Of a stretch of 64,000 nucleotides of DNA, positions 12,801 through 27,469 are shown in pieces (within the stretch, counting starts at the first letter, position 1; every line of letters begins with the position of its first letter). The translations under genes were made by a program, and so were the position numbers. The notes under the pieces are model-generated. The model was not told where the DNA came from. It was given only the letters and a program-made list of their open reading frames with translations, and searched no databases. Location: positions 5,954,501-6,018,500 of the forward strand of contig JAILWY010000027.1 of the NCBI GenBank assembly GCA_022113835.1. Direction: 5' to 3'. The stretch comes from Atopsyche davidsoni (lineage: Eukaryota; Arthropoda; Insecta; Trichoptera; Hydrobiosidae).

Positions 12801-15800
12801 TAAATTAATACAAGATCTAGAAAATATATATGTGAACATGTAAATTTAATTTCCACACAGTTCGAGAGTTCAAAAATATAAAATAAATATCAAAAATCGA
12901 GTGAAGATCGTCTTCACAATAAAATTCATTGAAATAGTACAAAACTCAAAATATACACACTGCGGTACACTAAATAACCGTGCTAACTACATGATTTTTA
13001 CTTTAAAATATTGAAGCCATAATGAAATTCATTCAATAATATCTCAAAAATATAAAAATTAATTCATTAAGTTCAGTGTGAAAATTAAAATCACACGAAT
13101 CAAGTTATCACAAAATATATTAAGATACGCACACAAAAAATAGTCCATCAGTTGTATACATAAACTAGCATTTTATTCATTAAAAAAATCTCAATGGTAA
13201 GATGATGCTCATTTCTTTTATAAAAGTATATTTACACTGTCCGGTCTTATAACATTACAAGGCAAAGTCATATGATGGAAATAAGTATTTTTTCTAAGTA
13301 TTGCACATTTATATGCTATCATAAAAGAAAAACCGAATCATCAAAATAAATATCAAGTCTCCTGTACAAACAAATATTTCTCATTAATATTTGTTAATGA
13401 ATAAAATGAAACAGATGGAACCTACGCGCAAAACAGTATCCTTACCATAAGCAGATCAGAAATCTAATTGATTTGGTCTCCAATTCTATTCAAATAAATC
13501 ACACAATATTGAAAGTCACACAAATATAAAAGCAGAAAAACTCAGTCCGTCAATATTAATAAATCACCAATGAAAGATTAAAATTTACATCCAAACGAAA
13601 GATCCGATGTAAAATATTAAATGCTCACATGGGGTATCTCATCTTAATTATTAACAATCTGATTTTCCACACCAATAAAAATATCTCATTTTCTGTACAA
13701 TCTAACAGCATAAAGTTTTGTACGATTATTAAATATTTGTTACACCGACCACGGCATCACACTGATACAAAATTTTAACATTAGTTAATTATCATAAAAT
13801 GTGATTCTAAGCGTAAGTGTTGAAAAACATTTATTAAACAATTAATTTTGCATGTCTACTAAGTGTATTCAAATTACAATTTTTATATTTTGATTTACCA
13901 CATTATTGATACGTCTGTCTACAATTTAAATTATTTTTGTATTGATCATCAAGTGAATGTCTTCTATTGTAAACTCAAATTTAAATCACTCGCATACGTC
14001 ACACATAGGAGACCGGTAATTGACTTTTTTTTAATATAAGTAAAGTTGTTCAATTTTACTTTTGTAAAAGAAAACAACTTGCACTCATTATTTAATTTAG
14101 ATATGTATTTTTTAAGATTATTAATTTATTTTTCAGAATCAAGTTAAATATGCATACCTGTTTAGTAATAAATGTTTTTTTTTAGTCAGAAACTCAAGAA
14201 TGGCTACAAATTATTAAGATGATTTATTCAATAGCGATTGCATTGATATTTGACATTTAATCCATTCCCTTGATGATCTACGATTCTGGATAGCCTTTAG
14301 ATGATAGAGATCTTGGGTGTACAGTCACAGTGTCTTCATATTGAGGTGAGAACAAATTGATACATCAGTATACTTTTTAAAATACATAAAAACAATAATA
14401 CAATATGTGAATGTGCAGTTTCCGACACGCTTTGCTTACGTAATGAACTTATAGATACAGAATCATCTTCACCAACCGTATTACGCATCACAGGATATAC
14501 AATGTATTTCATTTAATCGAAATTTACTTAAAATTAATAAAATATCAGTTATTCATTTCTGAATGTCTTTTATATAATCTAATTGAATAAGACCTAAACA
14601 TAGTTATCGGAAGAGTATCTAGCTTTACGTTTAATTTAGATTTAAAAAAATACTCGTAGTTTGAAAAAATATGACGTTAAAATTTAGTGAGTGACATACG
14701 TACATTATTGTTTTAATAAACTCACCTTAGATAGTGATATAAGCGTTTTAGATAGACCTGCATTATTTATCAGTGACTCCCCGAGTGATACGACTTCATA
14801 GTATAACACCACATGCACTACATTGTAGGACCGACTGGAGAAACTCAACTGTTTCGGATGAAGGAATCCTATTCAGACCTGATATAGTTACTGAGTTCAA
14901 GATCAGTAGATTACTAATCAACAGAGATATGGTTGTGCAATATTTCAACAAAGATAATATCAGGGTAGCAATAAATCTTAGGGTTCTGATTTGTCCAAAC
15001 TTCTTATGTCACTAACACGTTTGTGGTGATAAATGAATATGTTGTGATCTACTGATGGAGGTATTTGATTGATTATCCTATACGAACTATACTAAGAACA
15101 AAACTTAGCATGGTTTCTAATTTGATGAAGTTCTACTACTGACCGAATGACATTATTATAATTGGTCAAATGTTATTCTTTAAGTGATTTCGCTTGATGA
15201 AAGTACCGTCACAACAAACTACTATACGAATAATAATTAACAAAAAAGTAAATCGTAATTAAAAACTAGGTGTGCCAATTTATTTGATTAATTAAGTTTT
15301 ATTAAGTACCTAATTGTAAAAAAATACAATAAAAAAATATGAAAATGAAATTAGCAGTGAAGTTCTCGATTGGTATAGAACATTTTGTATTAAAGAAAAG
15401 ACTTGAATTATGGAATTGAGACAGTAAAAATTAATTTAAAGGTTAAGTATTTTACATAAATTTTTATCAATACGTAACTCGTTGATTTTATTATGTTAAT
15501 TAACAAGTATAAATTTTTGCTCTATTATTATATTAAAAATACATTTTTCAATTTTGTCTTGTTCCAAAATATCGATGGTAGATTATCTGTGGCCGGATCT
15601 GATGTCATTATACTTAGTAAATTAGTTAAATTGGGCAGTGCATTCCATCGCATTCACCGATCACGAATCGCCGATCTCCTCAAATATACACTACACACCC
15701 ACTACGACAGAAATGCTCCCGAGATATGAATTGTACGGAAAATCAGGATTTATAGCCTTCCACCGTTCAACGTGACAGACGACACATTCACTTATCTAGA

Positions 15801-16863
15801 TGTTACATTACATTTAAATTAAAAACAAATAAAACTGAACACGTCTATGAGGGCAGAGAATATGTGAGGTGAGAAGATGACTGACAAGCTCATGTATGCT
15901 TTCCTCCAGTGAAAAATAAAACTCTGTGAATGAACAACACTCGCATGAGGTGAATAACAGCCTAGTCTAAAAAATTATTCCATCAAAATAGTGTACTTAC
16001 TATGTGAAATACATAAACTTGATTCTCAGTTAATGGGCTGCACGATTGCAACAATTCATTGCAAGGTTCAATTACAAATAGTGCTTCCGCGTTTTCCGAC
16101 TCCTCAAATATGGACAAAATTTTACAATATTATAAATGTTTATAAAATCAGAACATATTTTAAGTTTAGAAAACAGTTTACAATAAAAACAAAAATAAAG
16201 AAGAACACAAATTTAAGAATCACAGTATTTACCGCCACCAGGGACAGAAGTTGAATTATTATGACGCATTTTGTCAAGCTTATCCGTTAGTATTAATATA
16301 ATCCTATCAAATACTGAGAAATTACAACGTTTGGCAAGTCTGCTGCGACCGGGGCCGGCTCAGTGCTCGTGCTGACAATTCACCAGAGATGCTGTCCTCT
16401 ACCCGATGCTAAATTAATGTTTTTATACATAGTTTTTATCTTTTCTAAGAAAACTTATTAAAAGGCCCTGATTGAGTACAAAAATATAATTACCGATTTC
16501 AATTTATATACAGATTTAATCAATTTATACACTAAATCCAACACAGCTCGTAGACTTCATACTTGTTTCCGGCAAACCTCGCAGGAGATACGGGTCATAC
16601 ATCCTTACACAAAAACAACGCAGAATTCACTGAGGGGACCGAAAACACTTTCAAAAATATAAGTTCATATTAAATGCGGGATAAATTCAACTTCTCTCCG
16701 ATCCGCAGGCCGATGACAGTTCCTCGGTGGCCGCGGTGGGAAATGTAATGCAAAAATCAATGTTCCTGTCGAGCGGGCGCTTTCCGTCAGAGTTCACAAG
16801 TCATTGTCCGCACTGGAGTCACTGCGGGGCGCTCGAGCGCGCGAGATCAGGGGGGGCGAGGGG
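9820..16863 (-). other. twin: Probable 7-kb 3' UTR of twin/CNOT6
   Basis: From the twin stop codon (16864-16866) down to an AATAAA on the minus strand at 9820-9825 there is no recognisable exon, promoter-like block or transposon. The tract is uniformly AT-rich with one GC-rich patch near 16,320-16,400. It ends where the convergent mRpS24 gene ends. Vertebrate CNOT6/CNOT6L mRNAs also have multi-kilobase 3' UTRs. Pumilio-like TGTAWATA motifs read in sense on the minus strand at 11,637, 12,310 and 13,229 (approximate for the first and last), but such words are frequent by chance in AT-rich DNA. Many earlier poly-A signals exist, so shorter isoforms are likely. Confidence 0.45.
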
Positions 16864-19800
16864 CTACCGTCGCGCTATCAGCCCGTTGGACGGCGGGCTC
16901 GTTGGGGACATCTCAAGCTCCACCAGCAGCGGGAAGTGATCTGAAATAATGCATATCATTAGAGACCTCTCAAGTTTTTCCACCAATGCCCACGTTTACT
17001 TACACAGCACCTACCTGAGGGAATGTGAGGATGAGGGCAGCCGACGATCTTGTGTTCCCGGAACCAGTCAGCCGACAACGGCCCCAGGAGACCCAGTGGT
17101 GTCATGCTTTGCTTCGAGTAGAATATGTAGTCTATTATGCCTTTGAAATCAAATCTGGAAATATGAACAATCCAATAAGAACAAATTCATTTTAAAAAAA
17201 TCACCAAAAGAAATAAGGTTCTCTAATAAGTAGGTTTATATTAAATATACCTCAAATTTTTTAGTGGGATTGCATTTTAATATTTTAAAAATAAAGACAT
17301 GGTGCGACAATATTGCTACAAGAAGGTGATGATTATATTTTATACTCCGAGACAAATTTGTTAAATTGATGCCTCAAGGCAAAGATGATTTGCTACTCTT
17401 TGTATAATATATGAAAAACATTTATTACGTATAGTTGGTGTATGGCATGATGTCTTCACTGTATGCAGAAGCGAGCTTGAAGGGATGTGTAAACTCGTTA
17501 GGCCTCTCCGTGCCAGAGATACGCTGCAGACTGGCCGCGTAACCGAGCTCCTTGAAGTCACGATGGTCGGAAGGTACACGGCCAGATGACAGGAATTCTA
17601 TCACTCCTGGGATTCAAGAAAATTAAAAATATTGTAGTCACACATAATGATCATCTCATTGAGATAATGAAGTGGTTTATTTCATAATAAATTTAAATAT
17701 TTTCAAAAGCAAAATTTTATAGTAGTACCGCTGTCCGGCAGGCTGTTGAAGTCACCGCAAAGCAACAGCTGCACGGCGGGCTGGTGGTCGTGGGCGGGTC
17801 CCTTAACCTGTTGGCGAGTGAGCTGCGTGGCCTCGTCCAAAATGCCTTTGAGTTCACTGCCAAGCATCATAGTCTGGATAAGCTTGACGTCGCAGTACTC
17901 GGGGTCCCAGTGAATGTGCGCAGTACACACCAACAGTGGCTGGCCTACTTGCGCCGGTTCTGATGGCAAACCTGAAATACACAAGAACTCATAAATATTC
18001 AAGTGAACACATTTACTACAACCTTGTTAATTGACATTAACTTTACCTACATTACTCTACAAAACCAAAATATAGCCTATTTGTTTTATATTTTTTCAGA
18101 TTTCAAAGAAGCTAACGAATTACTGAAAACCAGTTACGATATTAATTGCAATAATAATAATAATAAAAATACAGCCACATTTCATTGCCTTGTAACAGAT
18201 TGCCTTGCTTATTAATGCATTAATATGTTTATATTAATTTTATCAGTATAATAACAATACAATATACAGAACATTGATTATTATGTTAACTTGTAAACAC
18301 TTGCAACAGCAAAGAGCAAGTACGTAATCTCGGTGGTAAATAAGGACGATCTTAGATAAAAAAATAAGTGAATATTACCGTTCTCCCAGGCAGCTTCCTT
18401 GGTTTTAAGAAGCGCAGCAAGCCCGATGTTGTCTTTGGGCATAACTCTATTGAGCATGTTGTCTGAACCTTCTGAATTTGCCATCGCCAATTGATTGAAT
18501 TCTATAAGATGTTCCTTAACTAATGTAAACCTAAAAATATTAACCACAACAATATTAGAATCAGAAGTAATAAGTGTTTCAAAATTAAAGCAATAGAAAA
18601 AGATCATATACATACTTGGCAGACCGAAAAAAAATGGCACAACCATCAACGTATTTCCTTTCATTTTCGGCCATTGTCTTCGCTCGTGATTTTGGTGAAA
18701 AGATTCCATCGTAACCGTCCTGTTTTAACTCTGGTAGGAAAAAGTTGTAAAATTGATCTGTTTCTACTTCCTGCAAAAAAAATATCAAAAAATTATAAAA
18801 AACGGAATACTTTAGAAAGAAGTGTCAACAATATGTTTTTGCAATAATTCAAACAATTACAATAGTCCAGCATCTCATAAATATAATATATTGATAAAAG
18901 GATAAATATTTACTTGTTAAATTTTCTGTTCAGGTCACTTGAACTGAATCTGAATTATTACTATTACGAAGCCTGGAGCCAATAGTTAAAAAAAAAACTA
19001 TTATGAAGAAAAGAGTGAGCGATGTAAATAAGGAGAGACAGTGAGTAGAGGGGATTTTTATGGTACCTGTAAGCTAATGATGTCTGCGGCATAATGTCGG
19101 ATCTCATCGAGGATGCCCTTCTTGCGGTATTCCCACTCCAGCGCCCAGCTGGGACAGTAGCCGTACATCTGACGGGTGGCGTACTTGTCGCATAGAACGT
19201 TGTAGCACATCACTGTGAAGATGCCTGCAAAACAATTACATGTATTTGCATTTATAAATCATTATATCGTACTAATATTATACTATAAATAAAATATTGT
19301 CAATATGCTTATACCTTACTTAATAAAAAAAGGTTATTTTAACTGGTATTGTTAGTATTACATATGTATGGATATGATCTATAAAATAATGTTTCTTATT
19401 ATAATAAATAGATGTATTACTCGATAGTATGCACATATGTATAATGTACACCCTACAATATGTTTATTCATATTTTTATTTAAACTATATATATATATAT
19501 ATTACATTTCCGTCACGTACTCGTAAAAACTATCGATCCGGTTTAGCTGAAATGTACGCTGTGGTTTTGTGAATACTTTTCAGAGTAAAAAGAAATATGC
19601 ATAAGTATCATGAAAGGAGCCAAATAGTGAAAATCAAAGGCGAACAGAGTTCGAGAATGCATAGCACGGCAGTCTCGAAACCTGGCGACATATAACGATT
19701 TATAATCTATACAACAAACAAACATGAACAGTCAAATGGCTAAGAGATAGCAAGAGCTTCGTCAGACGAATTCCAATACTTTTAATGGCTTGTGTTTTCT

Positions 19801-22800
19801 AGCATTCATAAATCGACAACAGTCCTTCTTCGAAATTTATATTTCATTGATTAAATATGGAGTTACAAAAATCAATCCAATTTATCGTAGATCAGATATA
19901 AAGGTGTCCCAAAATTAACGCAAGATTAGAATTTGTCGCCATTTTTGCAGTAAAGTTTTGGGAACACTTAAAAAAAAAAAGAACAATTTGACAGCTGACA
20001 GTTTAGGGTTAGTAAAAATGGAGCGTTACACGAAAGAACAACGTGTCTTCATTATTGAACAATATTTCAAAAATAATGAAAGCTTGGCAGCCTTTTAAAA
20101 CTTTACTGCAAAAATGGCGACAAATTCAAATCTTGCGTTAATTTTGGTACACCCTATATATAGTTACAGAATTCTAAGAATAGGTGGAATACTTTAAATG
20201 CCCTTGAAAGTGACGAAGTGTGAAGTAAGCACAGTCTTTCCAGAAGTTCATTATGGATAGGAGTGCGTACAGCGCGGCGGCGAAATCCAGGCTAATAAAG
20301 TACGCGGGGAAATCAAAAGATGATCAAAGTTGTCTCAATTCTCCGGTGACAAGCAGAGGAGACAACACAAAGGGCTCTGCAAATTTTCGCTCATGTTGAA
20401 AATTATTAAAACAATGGAATTGAAATTCACTTAAAAGTACTTTTTTTCAAAGCTACTTTATAATAACAAGATTCACATGGAAAAAGTATATTCTACCCAC
20501 TTCGGTTTTAAATCATTATTAAATGTAGCAAACTCACTGAACAATAGACTTCCAGGTGAGTTTGAAAATGGTAAATCAGCCTAACAAAATATACTTAGTA
20601 ATCGAATTTCAGTGTTACTTTGTCTTATAATTTTTTTTTTATTATTATCTTACATATTTTGGGCACATATTTATTTTTAACCCAAGACTTCTATCAATCA
20701 CTATTTTTATATACGTATGGGCAATACTTATCTAAAAATAATGATCGATAAAATTTAACCTTTCATTTTTCTAATATTTATTATCAAAAACAAATATTAG
20801 ATTTTCTTATAAGTATAAATTGCTTGCACGTATTTTATCGGAGCAAAAAAAAATATGTCCTTACTGAGAAAAAACATTAGGTTGCGGTTTTATTGTATGT
20901 TTTAATAAATGCGTTATAATCAATGGATACCGAATAAAATGTTATGGAAGGTTCTATACGACGAACAAATAATATATAACGGTACAAAAAGTCCTCCCTA
21001 AAGTACCAGTCTTGCATCAAGTCATAAATAATTACTGTAGGAAGATCGATCGTGCCCGCCGCGGAGGCTGGAATTCCACTGCGCTCGGTGCAGTATTGGG
21101 AGTGTCGGTAACATTCACTCGATAAAGACACAAATACCACAGCAGGCATCACAAACCGAAACACTGCCTCCAAATAGATTTACGTTATTGATTTGATGTT
21201 CACGTGAGAACCGCCACTTTGAAATCCGAAATATAAATCTAATTAGAGCACCTTGTAAATGATTTAAGGCGCAGCTTATGAATATCCAATAACAAACATT
21301 CGAAAGTATCCTTCAGATTCGGCCATTGACTGTGCCTACGAATGTAACGTCTTTGACGCGTATGCGTGAACCACGATTTCATCATATATGATAATATATT
21401 TAAAATTAAACAGATAAATATAATAATTTATTGAGTTGTATCAATTTGCAGTTGATAATTCAAGAACATTTTATAAAAAAAATAACGATAAAAAAGAAGA
21501 GAAGCTTTCCGTACTTTAAAATCACAAAAAATGCTGTAATTTAAAAAAAAAAAATGTAAGTATTATTATTTTACGAAATCAAGTTTAAAAGTTTAAAGTA
21601 AAAATATTTTTTAAGCAATTTTAATTCAATGAAATATTTAGTGATGTTTGTAGATGCCAATCTAGAATGTTGGCGAAAATGGTCGCATCACTAACATCAC
21701 TGAATATTTCTTTAAAATAATAAAAAAATGTACAACGGAATTCCACATAGCACTAGTGGGTTCTGAAACTCGACGATTCATGTGTTATAATAAAATATAT
21801 ATCTCAAAGCTCCTCGGTTGGTTCGGGTGATGGTGTTCGGCTGCTCGGTTGGCCCCCTCTGGGGCTCGCGGCGCTCCCGCCAAGGCCGCGCCGATGGAAG
21901 GGAGCCTCGCCGAGCAGCGAGCACTTCGATCTGACCGATAGTCGTCCATGATCGTCGATTAAAATATTTTCTTCTATAAAATTAAGGATAGCCCGCAAAC
22001 ATTCGACGATCTAAAAATACGACGCGAGCAGGCCAATTTAAATAATCACATTGTCCGAGTAATTTTGCAAATGACCGTGTTGACTAAGTCATCATCAAAT
22101 AGCTGGAATATTCTGCATATTTTATTTGCGAGAATAGTTAATACTAGTTTAATGTTAATAAAATCATTTATTCGGACAAATAGGTTGATTAGTCGTACAC
22201 GCGGGTATCAGCGCTTCTCTTGGTAGACGCTATTCAATTATCCAGATTATCTCAAGCTTGTAATTTTACACTCATTTTGAAAAGTCTAGAAGAAGTAACT
22301 TGCGTAATTATATAAAAAAAATAATAGCTAAGTAAATTTTATTTTATTTTAAAAACAACTGCATAAATTCATGTAATCAATTTTGAACGAAATATAATTT
22401 CCTCAATATACTTATTTTATTAAGCAATATTTTTACGGTTGGTGCAAAATTATAGTTATTAAAAAAAAACTATTGTTGGAAACACACCAAATATCTCAAG
22501 GTTTTATTGTAAAAAAAAAAAAAAAAACATCGATATTATTTTGTTCACGAATCCCTTTAAATCGAAGGTTCAATTCGCCAGGCGTATCGGCCTCCAAGCC
22601 GGCGAGGCGCGGGGACGTCCCGCCGCACCGAGCAAAAACAACCCGAAGCGAGGCCTGATTGCTCTACATAAGATTCATTATCTCCGTACGGAGGATCGAT
22701 CAATTAAAACGCCATTAAGCACTACATCTGTGCAGCCGCGACCTTCGTTGGATTGGTCTTCCTGGTTGCATTGACTAACGCAGGCCTCAACTCGACAGCG

Positions 22801-23409
22801 TGTATTAAAAAAGGTGTAAGAAGTAGAGTAGACAACAATTGTAATGATATCTTTAAAGAATAGGTTAAGTATTATTTGATTATGTTATTATAACAAACAA
22901 GCATCATAATGTTAAATAGTTAATCCAAGTGCGTAGCATTGATATTATTTTGTACAAAAAAAATGAGTCTTTGAAATCAGATGTGGATATTTAAGTAATA
23001 TAAAAAAACTCAATCAGCCATTTTACCTTAGTTGTAAATACGTTAATAACTTGTGTGTGGGGCGTTTTAGTATCTTCAGGAGTTCGAGAGCTATACATAC
23101 GCGAGGGATAAAGGGAAAACTAGGTATGATTACTAGAGCACAATTTAAAATTATTTTAATTGTCAATGTATAGTGTTGTACATAAAAAAATGTTTTTTAA
23201 TGATTTTAGTTTATAAAAAAAAACTTATAATACGAGTATACTAAAGTGATGTCTCTTAAATGGATATTTTGATATGAAGTAATTAAAAGTAAATACCATT
23301 TTGCCTTATTAGGGGCTAATGAGATAAGGGTAGTACTTACAGGTGGGGCGGGTTCTGTTTGGTCTGGTGAGGGGTATCCATGGTCGCTGAGGCGGGTGCG
23401 CGGCCGTTA
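16864..23409 (-). CDS. twin: CCR4-NOT complex subunit 6 (CCR4 deadenylase), C-terminal eight coding exons
   Basis: This is the Mg-dependent 3'-5' poly(A) exonuclease of the CCR4-NOT complex, which shortens mRNA tails in the cytoplasm. Coding exons in transcript order are 23341-23409, 19067-19224, 18616-18770, 18379-18530, 17729-17971, 17429-17606, 17015-17154 and 16864-16940, with stop TAG at 16866-16864. All introns are GT-AG and every junction phase closes. They encode 390 contiguous residues: the linker PPQRPWIPL, then the complete endonuclease/exonuclease/phosphatase domain. Visible motifs are CYNVLCDKYATRQMYGYCPSW, LQEVETDQFY, FSPKSRAKTM, CTAHIHWDPE, GDFNSLPDSG, NYTFDFKGIIDYIFYSK and PSDHFPLL. 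Catalytic residues are Glu77, Asp252 and His367 of the visible part, matching Glu240/Asp410/His529 of human CNOT6L. The protein ends NGLIARR. The roughly 160-residue leucine-rich-repeat half that docks on NOT1 is encoded upstream of 23,409 and was not found. There is no damage in the visible exons. Confidence 0.96.
19225..23340 (-). other. twin: 4.1-kb twin intron with a MITE and GC-rich islets
   Basis: This intron separates the 69-bp RPWIPL exon from the exon that opens the nuclease domain; the codon split across it is Cys (T|GC). Besides the MITE at 19901-20155 it holds GC-rich islets at about 21,045-21,150, 21,815-21,955 and 22,570-22,650, alike in type to those right of the gene. No further exon was recognised. 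Confidence 0.7.
19901..20155 (+). mobile_element. Mariner-derived MITE with 59-bp terminal inverted repeats
   Basis: Positions 19901-19959 and 20097-20155 are near-perfect inverted repeats (outer ends AAGGTGTCCC and AGGGTGTACC) running into TTGCAGTAAAGTTTT at their inner ends. TA dinucleotides flank both sides, as expected for Tc1/mariner insertion. The 137-bp interior keeps the first 26 codons of a transposase (20018-20098, MERYTKEQRVFIIEQYF...). This is the N-terminal helix-turn-helix start of mariner-type enzymes, and the frame ends where the right repeat begins. It is therefore an internal-deletion derivative, non-autonomous and mobilised only in trans. Confidence 0.9.
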
Positions 23410-24903
23410 CTGCAACAACAAAAAAACAGAGCTTAAAATTGGGAACACAATCAAATCAAGTTCAATCAGGTTTAAAATTAATATTCATTACGTCCAAGTT
23501 GATATATATATTTTACGCAAAACTTAAATTAAGTTGTCACATACGATCTAACATTTTCCTGTTCGTTGTCGAAACACAACTGTCAATGATAAATACGGTT
23601 AATATATTTTCTAGATACTTGTGATTGTAGTTTTCTACATATGAAGTAATAAAATACTCAATAATAAATATTTCGTGTTACTTTCACAGAAATAAGCGCC
23701 AAAAGATACGAAGATTTTACATTGAATAATTAGTAGTCTGCGTTTTTTTTTGTGAAAAATTTGAGATTTAAATTGCATTGCGCGCGAGTGGCAAAAACAG
23801 CATGATAATGCAATACATTTTTGCTTGCGTGGACAGTGCGTCTCACAACTAGCTCGTAAGTGAACTTCGGCGACACAAAATTGTCCATATGACGTACACC
23901 GGAGATGCCTTATTGGCGAGACATTCCACCGGACAGATGTAGAAGCGGTGATGTTTTATTCAGAGAGCGCCGCCGAACGCAATATGCAAAAACACAATCG
24001 ACCAGAAACAATTCATAAATGGCACTCGATCATTCGATTCAGCAGAGCCACATCAAGATAAATTCATACTCATATAAGTCATGACGGCCGGTGCCAATCG
24101 AGGCGGTCCCTGTGCGGAGTCTCTTCATTCGACCGAATCGAGTCGTAATTAAAATACATTGAATATTCCGCAGTCGGTGGCGGCTGTCGCTCGCGGTGGG
24201 AACAGAACACGGCTCGGCCTTGCTCTGTTCATTTGCAGAGGAAAACGCATGGAGAGTGAACCCAGGAGTGGTCCTTGGGCAGATCTCGAAACAAACTGGA
24301 CCTGTTCTTCGGGCACCACCTCTGGCGAACTATCGATCAATGTTAATTTTGTCTTTCAGTAAAACTAATTATAGAATAATTAATTATGTTGATCAAGTGC
24401 CGAAATTAAATTTTAATTTATTATGAATTTGATTAAAATCACACATTAAAATGTAATAACAAATAGATAATAGATAAACGAAACGTCAAGTTGCCAAAAA
24501 TCGCACTGGGAACTATTTATTAAGAATGGACATTTGTCATCTTGGGATTAAAACAGAAATCTTTCGAATTTACGTCTTTGTTTGAAGCTGTTTCTCTAAA
24601 GAATTTTTCTCTAAAATAACAAAGCAGATTTTCGCAATGTTATAATAAAAAAATAACAACTCGTGAATACCACTACTCTTCTAAGGTACCTACAGGTTGT
24701 TTTATTTTAATTCTATCTACTATAAACTATAATAATAGCCATTGTGTGTATGTTTGTATGTATGTTTCGTTTTTCCGTTCTGTATAGAATATCTTAAAAG
24801 ATACAACGCTGATTTTTTGCACATAAGTTAAGTAAATTTTTCCGCAGCTATGTGCCGAATTTCAAGACGATAGGATAATATTTTCATTCATAAACTTTAA
24901 AAT

Positions 24904-25003
24904 ATGCTTTAGCGAATTTCAATATGTACGAATTATATGATTCACTTCTTCGCCGCGAGATGATGCTTTAGCGAATTTCAATTCAGTTCTTCGCCGCGAG
25001 ATG
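24904..25003. repeat. Imperfect direct repeat
   Basis: ATGCTTTAGCGAATTTCAAT occurs exactly at 24904-24923 and 24963-24982. Each copy is followed by TTCTTCGCCGCGAGATG (about 24946-24962 and 24987-25003) after spacers of different length. The flanking sequence from about 24,700 reads like an old mobile element but cannot be classified. Confidence 0.7.
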
Positions 25004-27469
25004 TCGTTCACCGCGAGAATTTCAAATTTAGAACTTTTACAAAAAAAACAAAAGACGCATCGTTCATCAAATACGTCATTTTGTGACGGGCTACATTACT
25101 AGTAATATAATAATAAGAACAAACATGTCCAGAAGGTAATATTTTACACACATATTTTTCATTATTTAAATAGTAGATAAGCCTAAAGTGGTATAAAAGA
25201 CAAATCGTCATTAGGTATTTCACAGTAGGGTATTATTATAGTCATATTTTTTCTTATATATTAAAAGTACATTATGATGAAATCTGCAAAGAAAATAATA
25301 GCTAGTAAGAAAATAAAAAAAGTCACTACGCCGTAATACTATTAAATTTTGTCAATAACAAAAATTTAACAATAAAAAATATCAGATAAGGCGTAGTGCC
25401 TCACATATTACACGTAGGAGAAGATTACAACTCACGGCACGGAGCAAGTTGGTCCGCAAACAATTTTCGCAGAACGCAAAAAACGTGTCGCGATCCGAAG
25501 CGCCCGGTCCGCGGCGCGGAAATTACAATCTATCAAAGCCTCTTTTGTGGAATCGGTCAAACATAATGACGGAGGCTGCACCCGCCGGCCTGAGTCAGAC
25601 CGAGTCAGTCCGAGTCAGGCCGGGACTCGGCGCAGAGGCTGGCGAGGCACGGCCGCCTGCACTCGCCGCGCCCCCGCAGGCTTTTAACTTTATCAGGTAA
25701 CACGCCAGGCAAATAAATTTCGTCGAAAACAAACGTTATTTTGAATTTTACATGAATGAAATATTTGCGTTTGCTATTAGCATGCTTTAAAGAATAATCG
25801 AGTGCCATACAGACCGAGGCACAAAAAGTCAGCTACGAATTAAAACTTAAACCAAACACGCTGATTTATTGATTCTCGAGCATTAAAATAGTCATTATGA
25901 GGTTGTGTTTATTTGCAATAAATTATTGGGTATTATTGTATTCGATAAATTTGGTATATTACAATATTATTATTAAAAAAAACTAACAACCTACCTACAC
26001 TTATTGATTAAAATATTTGTCATGCTGCTTCTTTTAATAAATGATACAACGTTCCGACAAACAAAAAAAAACACAACTAATTGTCAGAAGTTAGCAACAA
26101 AAAGTAGTGGAAATCATAATGTATATTTATGAATGCAGATGTGCAATGTATTCGATTATAAATAGATTTACTATTTAATAGTAGTATTCCGAAACAAAAA
26201 AAAATTATTTATTTACCAAGATATTATTGCCAACGTTGCAGCAAAATTTTATTAAAAACATCAATTTTATTTCTGTCGAATTGAAATACCTCACGTGGTG
26301 TCGAGAAAATCTAAGCGAGCAAAGTTGGAAGCGAACATTAAAGTTGGAGAATTCGAGGAGCAGGAGAGCAGGAGAGCACAGAAACTCGCGGGCACACGCC
26401 GCTCTAACGCAATATTAATTCCGATGAAAAGTGTAATTGAAAGAGTTTCCTTCAGAACTTTGGATATCCCTGAACGTAAAAATGATCTGCCGAAAAGAAG
26501 ATTTTCACCGAGTGGTATTTATTGCGCCTGGAACATATAATCAAAGTAATTGTGTATTTTTTTATGTTTTGATCTAAATTTGTGAGATTAAAAGTAAAGT
26601 AAATACAATGAAATATTAATGGAAAATAAAAAAAAGACGAATCGAGACTTGCGTATTAAAATTACAAATGGTTTTCAATGATTTATAATGCGGACGTGAT
26701 TGGCCGGCATACCTACTTAGATAACGTATCAATCATATAATTCAATTAAACATCATTACTTTTCAGTGGATACATCAAAATAATGATATAATAAAAAAAA
26801 CAATAATTCTATGTTTTTAATTTTTTTTAACAAGTTAGATAACATGAAAAATTTGCAGTTTCCATGACACAAGTCTTCGTGTTATTTTATTTAATGTTAT
26901 TATACAACATAGTGAATAGTTTTCCGCTGTTATGAAGTTGTTTAATTAATATTAGACCTTTTCCCATGCAGTTTTAATTAATTGCACGGCCGCACGTACG
27001 ACTAACAAGCCAGCTAGGAAGCGCAAGCGGTACATGCAAAAGTTAATCAACTGACCAATGTCATGGCCGTCCTCACCGACAATTACATTTTAAATGTCAA
27101 GAACATGTCGTCCATCTTAAATTTAATAACCTCTGTGCTGTACCGGCTGCGTAAGCCTTGGAGCATAATGTTGTAATCAATTATACTAGCGAAGAGCTTT
27201 AGTATATATTAAATTTATATTATTACAGAGTAAAATATTTAAACGGTAGCCTAATCGTATTTTTAAATTACTGTAGTAATACGAATTAGCGTAATTTTCA
27301 AAAGAAAAAAAAAAACTTTTATACTTGATATATAAATTAGCTATTATATAATGTTATTGCTACTATTGTCAAGTAAAAATCTGTTATAAGGAAAACTTAC
27401 CAATTTATTAATAGATAAAAAAAACACCAAAGAATTGTTATTTTGTGGTCACTCGTCATAAAACCTTTA

